Assembly (NCBI RefSeq): GCF_007859325.1
Contig: NZ_VOHK01000004.1
Location: forward strand, 248,001-312,000
DNA length: 64,000 nt
Direction: 5' to 3'
Source: Luteimonas marina
GTDB lineage: Bacteria > Pseudomonadota > Gammaproteobacteria > Xanthomonadales > Xanthomonadaceae
This document shows positions 46,704 through 55,394 of this stretch, piece after piece; positions within the stretch are counted from its first letter, which is position 1, and the number at the start of each line of letters is the position of its first letter. A model generated the notes under the pieces. It saw only the letters and a list, made by a program, of their open reading frames with translations, had not been told where the DNA came from and ran no database searches. A program made the translations under genes and the position numbers.

Positions 46704-48296
46704 TCAGTAGCGGGCCTGCAGCCTGACGTTGCTGTACGCGCGCACGCCGACGAGCTTGACGTAGTACGTGCCCGCCGCCGGTGCGTTGACGCGCACCGTC
46801 TCGTTGTTGCCCGGACGCTCGGAGCGATGGTCCGCCGCCGTCGTCGGCTCCGCCTCGAAGCTGACCAGCAGGGAGACGTCGCCGCTGCCGCCGGTGGTGG
46901 TGATGCTCAGCGGCCCGCTCGTGCCGCCCGGCACGGTGATGCTGTACAGCACCTCGCTGCCCGCGGCCCCGGACAGTCCGGTCACCGGCACCTGGTTGGC
47001 CAGCGGGATCGCGTCACCGGGTTCCGGACCGGCTTCACCGCCCCACTGCTCGAACTGCAGTTCGGTCTGCTCATCGCTGAGGCAGGCGGTCACCGAAGCA
47101 TGCTCGGCAGGGCTCAGCAGGCCATCATCGGCAAGGCCGTCAACGTAGGCGCGGATGCCGTCGCGGTAGACGTCGATGTCGCCGGTGCCGCCCGCCGTCG
47201 CGCGCGCGGTGCCGTAGATGTTCGCACCGACGATGGGGCCGCCCGCCACGCTGGTCGGCACGCCTGTGTCGCAGTCGAGCAGGAACTGGTTGCCGCGGTT
47301 GATCTGCCAGCCGATGTCGGAGAACAGCGCGGGGGTCAGGTCCAGGTTCAGCGCCGCGAGCAGGTCGTCGTTGATGAACGGCTCCATCACCGCGTTGGGC
47401 GTCAGGCGGGTGTCGTAGTGCGAGAACGACGAGCCCTGGGCCAGCGCCGTCGGCGCATACAGCTGGACGTTGCCGTCGCCGTCCACGCCCGCCGTCAGCG
47501 CCAGCGGCGCCTCGTCCTTGACCGCAGCGCCGGTGAACACCAGGTGCGAGTCGTTGACGGCCGCCGCCGCGCGCTGGGCGTCGGTCATCGCGGTCCACGC
47601 GGTGCCGGTCGAGTTGTCGATGACGAAGGTGGAGTAGATGTCCGGCCGCCCCTGGAACTGCGCGCCGGTCGACAGCGTGTTGAACCCGGAGAAACCGAGG
47701 CCGTGCGCCATCTCGTGCACGACGACGTCGAGGAAGTTGATCAGGTTCGACGGGGTGTTGCCGTCGAGGCCGAAGTACCAGCCCGAGCCGGTGAGGCAGC
47801 CGGGCTGCCCCAGCCGTCCGTTGAAGCGGCTGATGATGTCCGGCGTGTCCGCCGGCAGGCCGTTGGCGCTGCCCAGGTCGGTCGCGGCCAGCGCATCGCC
47901 CAGCGCCGAGTGGTACCAGGTATCCGCAACCGCGCCTTCGGGCAGGGTCGGCCCCGCGTTGAAGGCGAAGATGTAGTTGGTGCCCGACGATCCGAGCACG
48001 CCGCCGGTCGCCGTGCACGACAGCGCCTGGAAGCTCGCCTGGTTGAGGATTTCCACCTCGCTCTCGAGCACGGAGCCGAGCAGGTCGGCCGCGAACTGGA
48101 ACACGATCAGCGCCTGTTCGCCGCGCGTGGTGCCGGGATTGCCGCCGACGGGCGCGACGGGCGTCGCGTCCTCGAAGCCCTGGCCGGTGCCGGCGTCGGC
48201 GTTGACGATGGTGATCCTGGCGCCGGCGTAGGCGGTGCTGGCCTGGAACAGCGCGGCGGCGAGGACGGTGGGGACCAGCAGCTTGCGGCGGCTCAT
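46704..48296 (-). CDS. Secreted HExxH zinc-peptidase-like protein with a C-terminal PPC domain
   Basis: This 530-residue protein has a signal peptide (about 1-25, AYA|GA). A peptidase-like core carries FLDVVVHEMAHGLGFSGFNT, the HExxHxxGF zinc motif, followed downstream by MEPFINDDLLAALNLDLTPALFSDIGW. The last about 100 residues form a bacterial pre-peptidase C-terminal beta-domain (LYSITVPGGTSGPLSITTTGGSGDVSLLVSFEAEP ... GTYYVKLVGV). The third zinc ligand of metzincins is not obvious. Position near gspE makes it a candidate T2SS substrate, which is inference. It overlaps the upstream small gene by 4 bp. Confidence 0.78.
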   Translation of the reverse strand: MSRRKLLVPTVLAAALFQASTAYAGARITIVNADAGTGQGFEDATPVAPVGGNPGTTRGEQALIVFQFAADLLGSVLESEVEILNQASFQALSCTATGGVLGSSGTNYIFAFNAGPTLPEGAVADTWYHSALGDALAATDLGSANGLPADTPDIISRFNGRLGQPGCLTGSGWYFGLDGNTPSNLINFLDVVVHEMAHGLGFSGFNTLSTGAQFQGRPDIYSTFVIDNSTGTAWTAMTDAQRAAAAVNDSHLVFTGAAVKDEAPLALTAGVDGDGNVQLYAPTALAQGSSFSHYDTRLTPNAVMEPFINDDLLAALNLDLTPALFSDIGWQINRGNQFLLDCDTGVPTSVAGGPIVGANIYGTARATAGGTGDIDVYRDGIRAYVDGLADDGLLSPAEHASVTACLSDEQTELQFEQWGGEAGPEPGDAIPLANQVPVTGLSGAAGSEVLYSITVPGGTSGPLSITTTGGSGDVSLLVSFEAEPTTAADHRSERPGNNETVRVNAPAAGTYYVKLVGVRAYSNVRLQARY

Positions 48297-48745
48297 GGCG
48301 TCACCTCCTGCTCCGCGACGGCATCCGTGGCCTGCTGTTCCGGCTCGTTCCCGTGGTTGATCCGAATGCTGCCATCGGCCTGGCGTTCGGCGACGAGGTG
48401 GCTGAAGTGGCTGTCGGGAACCTGCACCAGTGCGGCGACCTGCCCGGTCCGGCTGGTGCGCAGCGTCGAGCGGGCCGCGATCTCGTCGCGCGGACGCCTG
48501 GCGAGCGCGGCGGCACGATCCTGCTGCATCACCTTGCCCAGCGCCTGCCGCTGCGCGGCGCTGGGCGCCTGCAGCTTGCCGGTGGCCGGATCGACGAACA
48601 CCTGGACGCCGTGGTAGGTCACCGGCATCGCCTCATCCGGCGAGGCCGCGCCGTCGACCTGCGTCTCGCCGGCAATGACGCCCGCCGCGGCGAACGAGAC
48701 GAGGACCGTCCCGCACAGGATGTTCACTACGCGCTTGTACGTCAT
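48293..48745 (-). CDS. Small exported protein coupled to the HExxH peptidase gene
   Basis: This 150-residue protein has a signal peptide (about 1-25, VSFAAAGVIAGE). A conserved-looking block reads YHGVQVFVDPATGKLQAPSAAQRQALGKVM, followed by basic and Gln/Glu-rich stretches and VQVPDSHFSHLVAERQADGSIRINHG. The DPxTGxLxxPxxxE/Q pattern resembles the post-PEP-CTERM-1 type domain, a tentative recollection. Translational coupling (ATGA) suggests it works with the peptidase, for instance as an inhibitor, chaperone or processing partner. No function is assigned. Start taken at MTYKRVVNIL. Confidence 0.6.
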   Translation of the reverse strand: MTYKRVVNILCGTVLVSFAAAGVIAGETQVDGAASPDEAMPVTYHGVQVFVDPATGKLQAPSAAQRQALGKVMQQDRAAALARRPRDEIAARSTLRTSRTGQVAALVQVPDSHFSHLVAERQADGSIRINHGNEPEQQATDAVAEQEVTP

Positions 48746-48833
48746 TGCGTTTCTCCTTGACTGTCGGAAACAACGTGCCTGTTTGCACCGCAAAGAAAAC
48801 CGTACGCGCCGGCGCCGGCCCGGATGCAGCCTC

Positions 48834-51800
48834 TTACCAACCGAAGCCGGCACCGACACCGACCGACTTCTCGTCGCCGCTGAACGCGCCGCCGAGTGTC
48901 AGCGTGGCGCGATCGCTGATCGCGCGCTGGTAGCCCAGCGACAGCGCGCTCTGGCCGCCCTGGAAGCCGACGCCGACGCCGACCCGGTTCTGGGTGCGGA
49001 TGCCCGCGGCGCTGGTGGCCATGTTGAGCATCGCCGCGCCCATCGCGCCCTGGCGGTCGATGCGACGGTCCTGGTCGGTGAAACGCTGCTCGAGCTGGGT
49101 CTGGTAGGCGGAGAAGCTGTCGCTCCAGGCGCTGAATTTCTGGTCGGTGTAGGCGTTGGCATCGGCCACCGCCTGGGTGGCGGTGGATTCGAGCTGGGCA
49201 ACGTTCACCGCATCGGTGGATTGGGTGCCCGCCGCGACATTGGTGATCTGCCGCTCGTTGCCGGCGCTGCCCACCGAGACCGTGTTCGCGCGATCGGCCA
49301 CCGAACCCTGGCCCAGCGCCACCGATCCCGCGGCCGTCGCGGTGGCGCCATCGCCGATCGCGGTGGCGGTGGCCTGCGTGGCCACGGCGCCCTGGCCGAC
49401 GGTGACGGCGGTGGATGTCGCGGTGTCGACCACCTGGGTACCACCCGCCCTGCCGGAGCCGACCGTGTCCGTCCCCCTGTCGTGTACCAGTCCACCGTCC
49501 GTGGCATCGCCGTTGTCGATTCCGTTGCCGGTGCGCCGGCTCGCAGCAGCCGAGGCAGTGGAGTTCTCGGATGCCATGCTCGAGGCCTCGAGCGAGTTCA
49601 GGCGATTGCCGAGCACGCTGATCTGCGCGTCCACTGCACCGAACGCGTCACCGACGCTGAAGTAGGTCCTGCCCTGGATCATGTACGCCGGCGCGGACAG
49701 CGTGCCGAACGCGGTGACCCCTGCGCCGCCACCGAGGATCTGCGCAGTGCTGTCGAGTGCGTCGTACACCTGGCCACCGGTCACGGCGTCGGTGCTCCCG
49801 AGTGCGATCCTGCCGGCGGCGACATTGGTGATCTGCCGTTCGCTGCCTGCGCTGCCCACCGATACTGTGTTCGCGCGATCGGCAACAGAACCCTGGCCCA
49901 GCGCGACGCTGCCGTCGGCTTCTGCAAACGCATCCGCGCCCAGCGCGGTCGAGTGGTCGCCCAGCGACACCGCACCACTGCCGACCGCGACGCTGTTGGT
50001 CCCGGCGGCATTCGCGAAGCCGCCGACCGCAGTCGCGGCGTCCGCATTGGCCGTGCCGCCGGACCCCACTGCCACCGCGCCCGAGCCCCAGGAGACGGCG
50101 CCCGCGCCGAGGACCACGGAACCGTCCCCGATGGCGCTGGCCGACGCCCCGAGCGCAACGGCATCCACGCCGCCGGCGGAGGCATTGAAGCCGACGGCCG
50201 TGGCACGTTCGGCCAGTGCGAACGCGCCGCTGCCCAGCGCCGAGGCGCCTTCGCCCACCGCCGTCGCCGACTCGCCCGCCGCCGTCGCGTAATCGCCTTC
50301 CACGTAGGCGGCGTTGTCGCTGTCCGCGCCGCCCGAGGCTGCGAAGTAGCGCGTGTGCTCCGTCACCGCTTCGAGCTGGCCCACCGTCGCCGCATCGCTG
50401 GCGGCCACGCCATCGCCGACGTTGACGATCCGCCGCGTCGCCGGATGCCCGCCGGCGCCGGTGCCGTTGCCCACCGACACCACGTTTTCCTCGGTAGCCC
50501 GCGCGCCCGCGCCCAACGCCACGCTGCTGGCGCCGTTCGCCCACGCGCTCAGGCCCACTGCCGTGGCGTTGACGCCCGCGCCGTAGACATAGGCGTCGCG
50601 GCCGATCGCCGTGCCACCGGCCACTGTCGCCCAGGCCAGTTGGCCCACCGAGGTGGCGTTGTCTGCCGTCGCCCACGCCGAGGCACCCAGCGCGGTCGCG
50701 TTCAGCCCGGTCGCGTTCGAACTGCTGCCCAGCGCCGCACTGGCGTTGCCACTGGCCGTGGACGTGTTGCCCACCGCCGTGGCATTCAGGCCGCTGGCTG
50801 TCGATGTGATGCCCACTGCCGTCGTGCGCGTGTTGCTCGCCGCGGCGCCGTAGCCAAGCGCGGTCGAGAAATCACCCGTCGCCTCGGAAAAGCCGCCCAG
50901 GCTCGTCGCCGCCAGTCCGGAGGACGTGCTGCTGTAGCCGATCGCCGTGGCCTGCAGGCCGTCGGCCGTGGCCGCCGCGCCGCTGGCCGTGCTGAACGCG
51001 CCGTTCGCCTGCGCGCCCGCGCCGAACGCGCTCGCGCCCACCGCCGACGCCGTCGTCGTCTGGTCCAGCAGCACCTCGCCCGTCGTCGGGTCCTCGTAGT
51101 ACAGGCTGCCGCCCACCGCCGTCGCACCGTCCGCCGTCGCCGTCGCGTTGTAGCCCGACGCCGTCGCGTTCAGCCCTTCGGCGTACGCGCCGCTGCCGTA
51201 GGCCGACGCGCCCTGCCCGATCGCGTTCGTCGCCTCGCCCGACGCCGTCGCATACGTGCCTTCGGCGTACGCGCCCACGTCGTCGCTCGGGTCGTCGTCG
51301 TTGCCCGTCGCCTGGAAGTAGCGCGTGCTCGCCGTCGCCTCCTCCAACTGCTCCAGGTTCACCGCGTCCGTGCCTTCCGTGCCCGCCGCCACGTTCGTGA
51401 TCTGGCGCTCCGAACCCACGCTGCCCACCGAGACCGTACCCTCGCGGTCGGCCTCCGAGCCCACGCCCAGCGCCACGCTGTTGTCCGCACTGGCGTAGCT
51501 GCCGACGCCCAGCGCGGTGCTGTCCTCGCCTTCGGCCGTGGCGAAGTTGCCCAGCGCCGTGCTGTTGGTGCCCACTGCCCATGCGCCTGCGCCCACTGCC
51601 GTCGCGTAGTCGCCGGAAGCTTCGGTCGGGAAGAATCCGGACAGCGAACTGCCACCCACCGCCACGCTCTCCGCGCCGCTGGCAATCGCCGCCTGGCCCA
51701 CGGCCAGGCTGTCGTCGCCGCTGGCCACGCTGTCGGCACCCACCGCCGTCGCGTTGAACCCCGAAGCCGTGCTCCAGCTGCCCAGCGAAGTGCTGTTGAA

Positions 51801-54800
51801 GCCCGACGCATCCGCACGTGCGCCCACCGCCGTCGCGTAATGCCCCGACGCCTCCGACAGCGCACCGAAGGCCGAGGACTCGTTGCCCGAGGCCACGCTC
51901 TCCGCGCCCGCCGCCGTCGCCAGGTCGCCCGTCGCCTCGGCGAACGCGCCCACCGCCGTCGACTCGATCCCGCTCGCCGTCGCCAGCGCGCCCGCGGCCG
52001 TGCTGCCTTCGCCGACGGCCATCGCCGCCGCGCCCGTCGCCGTCGACGCGAATCCTTCGGCAAAACTTTCGCTGCCCACGGCTACCGCGTACTCGCCCAG
52101 CGCCGTGCTGCTCGCGCCCACCGCCACCGCGCTGGCCTGGTCGGCTACCGCGTTGAAGCCCACTGCCGTGGCGTAGTCCGCCAGCGCGAACGCGCCGCTG
52201 CCCAGCGCCGAGGCGCCTTCGCCCACCGCCGTCGCCGACTCGCCCGCCGCCGTCGCGTAGTCGCCTTCCACGTAGGCGCCGTTGTCGCTGTCCGCTCCGC
52301 CCGAGGCCGCGAAGTAGCGCGTGTGCTGCGTCGCCTCCTCCAGTTGCTCCAGGTTCACCGCGTCGGTGGCTTCCGTGCCCGCCGCCACGTTCGTCACCTG
52401 GCGCTCCGCGCCCGCGCTGCCTACCGAGACCGTGTTCTCCCGGTCGGCCAGCGAGCCCGCGCCCAGCGCCACGCTGTTGGCCGCGCTCGCCGTCGCGCTC
52501 TCGCCCAGCGCCGTCGCGCTCTCCGCATTCGCCCAGCTGTTCCAGCCCAGCGCCGTGCCGTAGTCGCCCGTCGCCCACGCGCCTGCGCCCACCGCCGTCG
52601 CGCCCGTGCCCGAGGCCTGCGCCGGGATGAACCCGAAGAAGGTCGAGCCGCCCACCGCCACACTCTCGTCGCCCGTGGCCTCGCTGAACTCGCCCACCGC
52701 CACGCTGCTCACGCCCGAGGCCGTCGCCACCACGCCCACGGCCGTGGCGTAGTCGCCCGAGGCTTCCGCGCCGTAGCCCAGCGCGCTGCCGCCGTAGCCG
52801 GCCGCGTTGCTGAAGCTGCCCGTCGCCGTCGTGTAGTCGCCCGAGGCTGCGCTGCTGTAGCCGCTCGCGCTCGACTGCAGGCCGTCGGCCGTAGCCGCCG
52901 CGCCGCTGGCCGTGCTGAACGCGCCGTTCGCCTGCGCGCCCGCGCCGTACGCGCTCGCACCCACCGCCGACGCCGTCGTCGTCTGGTCCAGCAGCACCTC
53001 GCCCGTCGTCGGGTCCTCGTAGTACAGGCTCCCGCCCACCGCCGTCGCGCCGTCCGCCGTCGCTGTCGCGTTGTAGCCCGACGCCGTCGCGTTCAGCCCT
53101 TCGGCGTACGCGCCGCTGCCGTAGGCCGATGCGCCCTGCCCGATCGCGTTCGTCGCCTCGCCCGACGCCGTCGCATACGCGCCTTCGGCGTACGCGCCCA
53201 CGTCGTCGCTCGGGTCGTCGTCGTTGCCCGTCGCCTGGAAGTAGCGGTTGCTCGCCGTCGCTTCCTCCAGCTGGTCCACGTTCACCGCGTCCGTGCCTTC
53301 CGTGCCCGCCGCCACGTTCGTGATCTGGCGCTCGGCGCCGACATCACCCACCGACACCGTGTAGTCACGGTCCGCATACGCGCCTTGGCCCAGCGCCACG
53401 CTGCCTTCGCCCAGCGCCACGCTGTCCGAACCCAGCGCCAGGCTGCTGTCGCCTTCGGCGCTGCTGAAGTTGCCGATCGCGGTGCTATTGAACCCGCCCG
53501 CGTAGGCCGCGCCGCCCACCGCCGTGGAGTAGTCCCCCGCCGCTTCCGTCGGCAGCAGGCCCCAGAACGCACCGCCCACCGCCACGCTGTTCTCGCCGCT
53601 GGCCAGTGCGGACTCGCCCACCGCCACCGAGTCGTAGCCGCCCGCCACCGCGCCGAAGCCCAGCGCCGTCGCGCCGTCGAGCACCGCTTCCGCGCCATAG
53701 CCGAAGGCGCTCGTGCCGAAGCCGCTCGCCACGCTGTAGCCGCCGTACGCCGACGAGGCATCGCCCGAGGCATCGCTGCGGAAGCCCGCCGCCGTCGACT
53801 GCAGACCCGAGGCGGACGCCTCGTTGCCCACCGCCGTCGCGTACGCGTTCGTCGCCTGCGAGCCCGCGCCCAGCGCCGTTGCACCCGCGCCGTCGGCGGT
53901 CGCGCCCGCGCCCGCGGCAACGGCGCCGTCGCCGCTGATGCTGGCGTCGTCGCTGCCGTCGTCGGCGCCGTCGGCCTTGAAGTAGCGGTCGGTGTGTTCG
54001 GCCAGTTCGGCGACCGCATCCACGGCGTCGGCGACCTCGCCCACCTGCCCGACCGTCGCCGCATCGCTGTCGGCGATGCCGTCGCTGACGTTGGTGATCC
54101 GGCGCGTGGCCGGCCCGACCGTGCCGGCGCCGCCGCCGTTGCCGACCGAGAACACGTTGGCTTCGGTGGTGCGCGCGCCGTAGCCCAGCGCCACGCTGCC
54201 GGTCGCGGCAGGGCCGACGTAGGCATTGAAGCCGAGCGCGATCGCGCCTTCGGCATGGGCCTGCGCCGAGTAGCCGACCGCGGTGCTGCGCAGGCCGATC
54301 GCCTGGGTCGCGCCGCCGAGCGCGGTCGCCGCGGAACCGGAAGCCAGCGCGTTGGAACCGACCGCGGTCGCGTTCGACTGCTGCGCCCGCGCGTTGTTGC
54401 CCAGCGCGGTCGCGTTCGCGTGCGTGGCCTTGGCCGCGTTGCCGACCGCGGTCGAGCCCGCGCCGCTGGCCGCCGCGTCATTGCCGCAGGCCATCGCGCC
54501 GGTCGCCGAGGCGACCGCCGTGCCGCAGGCGTCGACGACCTTCGCCGGCAGCTTTTCGTGCACGTGCGGCTTGCCGCCATGCGCCTGCGACTTGCTGGCC
54601 TGCTGCCCCTTCGAGCCGGGCTTGGTTGCATGGCCCGGGCCATGCGCGGCCGCGGCGCCCGCGAACGCGATCGCGCCGCCCACCACGACCGCCTGCAGCA
54701 ACCGCGCCCCCTTCCCCTTGCCCTTCGACTTGGCCAGTTCCGACGCGACGGTGACCTGACCCTTGGACTGGTTCCAGACCTTGCAATAGATGCGGTTCAT
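48834..54800 (-). CDS. Giant YadA-type trimeric autotransporter adhesin
   Basis: This 1988-residue protein begins with an extended signal peptide region (MNRIYCKVWNQSKGQVTVASE) and a hydrophobic core to about 55. The passenger is almost entirely head-type repeats of xAxAxGxxAxASGxxSxAxG. It is divided by seven neck motifs of the form RQITNVAAGTxxTDAVNxxQL or TRRITNVSDG. The last about 80 residues form the YadA anchor, with a coiled coil (LEQRFTDQDRRIDRQGAMGAAMLNMA) and four strands ending in Trp. There is little stalk. AGAGGG lies 8 bp before ATG 54800. Family role: adhesion, autoaggregation or biofilm. Two internal segments are near-identical duplicates. Confidence 0.93.
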   Translation of the reverse strand: MNRIYCKVWNQSKGQVTVASELAKSKGKGKGARLLQAVVVGGAIAFAGAAAAHGPGHATKPGSKGQQASKSQAHGGKPHVHEKLPAKVVDACGTAVASATGAMACGNDAAASGAGSTAVGNAAKATHANATALGNNARAQQSNATAVGSNALASGSAATALGGATQAIGLRSTAVGYSAQAHAEGAIALGFNAYVGPAATGSVALGYGARTTEANVFSVGNGGGAGTVGPATRRITNVSDGIADSDAATVGQVGEVADAVDAVAELAEHTDRYFKADGADDGSDDASISGDGAVAAGAGATADGAGATALGAGSQATNAYATAVGNEASASGLQSTAAGFRSDASGDASSAYGGYSVASGFGTSAFGYGAEAVLDGATALGFGAVAGGYDSVAVGESALASGENSVAVGGAFWGLLPTEAAGDYSTAVGGAAYAGGFNSTAIGNFSSAEGDSSLALGSDSVALGEGSVALGQGAYADRDYTVSVGDVGAERQITNVAAGTEGTDAVNVDQLEEATASNRYFQATGNDDDPSDDVGAYAEGAYATASGEATNAIGQGASAYGSGAYAEGLNATASGYNATATADGATAVGGSLYYEDPTTGEVLLDQTTTASAVGASAYGAGAQANGAFSTASGAAATADGLQSSASGYSSAASGDYTTATGSFSNAAGYGGSALGYGAEASGDYATAVGVVATASGVSSVAVGEFSEATGDESVAVGGSTFFGFIPAQASGTGATAVGAGAWATGDYGTALGWNSWANAESATALGESATASAANSVALGAGSLADRENTVSVGSAGAERQVTNVAAGTEATDAVNLEQLEEATQHTRYFAASGGADSDNGAYVEGDYATAAGESATAVGEGASALGSGAFALADYATAVGFNAVADQASAVAVGASSTALGEYAVAVGSESFAEGFASTATGAAAMAVGEGSTAAGALATASGIESTAVGAFAEATGDLATAAGAESVASGNESSAFGALSEASGHYATAVGARADASGFNSTSLGSWSTASGFNATAVGADSVASGDDSLAVGQAAIASGAESVAVGGSSLSGFFPTEASGDYATAVGAGAWAVGTNSTALGNFATAEGEDSTALGVGSYASADNSVALGVGSEADREGTVSVGSVGSERQITNVAAGTEGTDAVNLEQLEEATASTRYFQATGNDDDPSDDVGAYAEGTYATASGEATNAIGQGASAYGSGAYAEGLNATASGYNATATADGATAVGGSLYYEDPTTGEVLLDQTTTASAVGASAFGAGAQANGAFSTASGAAATADGLQATAIGYSSTSSGLAATSLGGFSEATGDFSTALGYGAAASNTRTTAVGITSTASGLNATAVGNTSTASGNASAALGSSSNATGLNATALGASAWATADNATSVGQLAWATVAGGTAIGRDAYVYGAGVNATAVGLSAWANGASSVALGAGARATEENVVSVGNGTGAGGHPATRRIVNVGDGVAASDAATVGQLEAVTEHTRYFAASGGADSDNAAYVEGDYATAAGESATAVGEGASALGSGAFALAERATAVGFNASAGGVDAVALGASASAIGDGSVVLGAGAVSWGSGAVAVGSGGTANADAATAVGGFANAAGTNSVAVGSGAVSLGDHSTALGADAFAEADGSVALGQGSVADRANTVSVGSAGSERQITNVAAGRIALGSTDAVTGGQVYDALDSTAQILGGGAGVTAFGTLSAPAYMIQGRTYFSVGDAFGAVDAQISVLGNRLNSLEASSMASENSTASAAASRRTGNGIDNGDATDGGLVHDRGTDTVGSGRAGGTQVVDTATSTAVTVGQGAVATQATATAIGDGATATAAGSVALGQGSVADRANTVSVGSAGNERQITNVAAGTQSTDAVNVAQLESTATQAVADANAYTDQKFSAWSDSFSAYQTQLEQRFTDQDRRIDRQGAMGAAMLNMATSAAGIRTQNRVGVGVGFQGGQSALSLGYQRAISDRATLTLGGAFSGDEKSVGVGAGFGW
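50219..50359. repeat. 141-bp direct repeat, copy 1, inside the adhesin gene
   Basis: Nearly identical to 52187-52327 at a constant offset of 1968 bp. It encodes the TRYFAASGGADSDN block and the following SATAVGEGASALGSGAFAL segment. Confidence 0.85.
50952..51411. repeat. About 460-bp direct repeat, copy 1, inside the adhesin gene
   Basis: Nearly identical to 52875-53333 at a constant offset of 1923 bp. It encodes the RYFQATGNDDDPSDDVGAYAEG block, the YYEDPTTGEVLLDQTTTASAVGAS insert and a neck motif. Differences are mostly single bases. Confidence 0.9.
52187..52327. repeat. 141-bp direct repeat, copy 2, inside the adhesin gene
   Basis: Partner of 50219-50359. The copies differ by only a few bases, which indicates recent duplication or ongoing gene conversion within the head region. 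Confidence 0.85.
52875..53333. repeat. About 460-bp direct repeat, copy 2, inside the adhesin gene
   Basis: Partner of 50952-51411. Recombination between the two copies would remove or add 1923 bp (641 codons) and keep the frame. Confidence 0.9.
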
Positions 54801-55394
54801 CGAATGGCCCTCTGTGAAGTTGACGTGATGCGGAAAACACCGGAAAACGACGGGCACGGACTGCCAGGGGAGTCCGGTGCGTAGTGAGCGGAAAGGGATC
54901 AGGACGGGTCGCGATCGCAGTTGGTCTGGCTTGATGGCCTTCCATGTGCGTGCCGGCAGCGCCTTCCTGAACGCCCCTCAAACTGCTGTAGGACTGTGAC
55001 GATACTCACCGCGTCTGACAATTTTCGTCAAGCAGTCAGACGCCTTGCGTCACAAAATGACGCAGTAGAGGCGGTTTTATCCGAGTTTCAATCAGTTACC
55101 GCGAAGCGCTGCAGTTCGTTCGATGTTTCGCGTGAAACGAACTGACTTCACGGAAAAATGAATCCGCTTCCCGGGGCGCCGGAACCGTTGCGACGACGGT
55201 TTGGGGCGCAATCCGGGCGCTGCCGCCCTCCGGGACAGGGCGGCGGCTGCCCGCTTCCACGCCGACGGTATTGCGCCGCAGCATGGATCTCCGCAGCCAT
55301 GCGAATCCGGGGAGCAGGCTCCCCACTGCATTCGGGAGGATGGGCCCGCACGCGGGTGGACTGACCACGGCCCCGCGCTGCCGGAAAGCGCGGC
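54801..55394. other. 594-bp regulatory region upstream of the adhesin gene
   Basis: No gene is seen. The stretch about 54990-55160 is clearly richer in A and T than its surroundings. On the minus strand TTGACG (55033-55028) followed after 18 bp by GAGTAT (55009-55004) is a plausible sigma-70 promoter for the adhesin. That would give a long 5' untranslated region of about 200 nt. An inverted repeat with a parS-like core lies at 55112-55144. The part nearest purL (55160-55394) is GC-rich and featureless to my eye. Confidence 0.5.
55112..55144. promoter_or_regulatory. Inverted repeat CAGTTCGTT/AACGAACTG with a parS-like core
   Basis: Two 9-bp arms (55112-55120 and 55136-55144) flank 15 bp. The segment 55124-55139 reads TGTTTCGCGTGAAACG, 14 of 16 matches to the common ParB site TGTTTCACGTGAAACA. 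It could be a chromosomal parS variant, an operator for the adhesin gene, or chance. Confidence 0.35.

Noticed and set aside
50219..53333. Possible CRISPR or tandem array, suggested by dense repeats
   Set aside because: The repeats are coding, in frame with a YadA head, of unequal length and separated by similar rather than unique sequences. No cas genes are nearby.
48675..54884. A 2069-codon open frame on the plus strand opposite the adhesin gene
   Set aside because: It is the antisense shadow of a highly repetitive GC-rich gene: Arg/His/Ala-rich, without domains, while the minus frame has a signal peptide, necks and an anchor.
54990..55160. Possible replication origin or prophage edge, suggested by AT-richness and a parS-like site
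   Set aside because: No dnaA, parA/parB, gidA or DnaA-box cluster, and no integrase or attachment repeats are visible. The region is better read as the adhesin promoter region.
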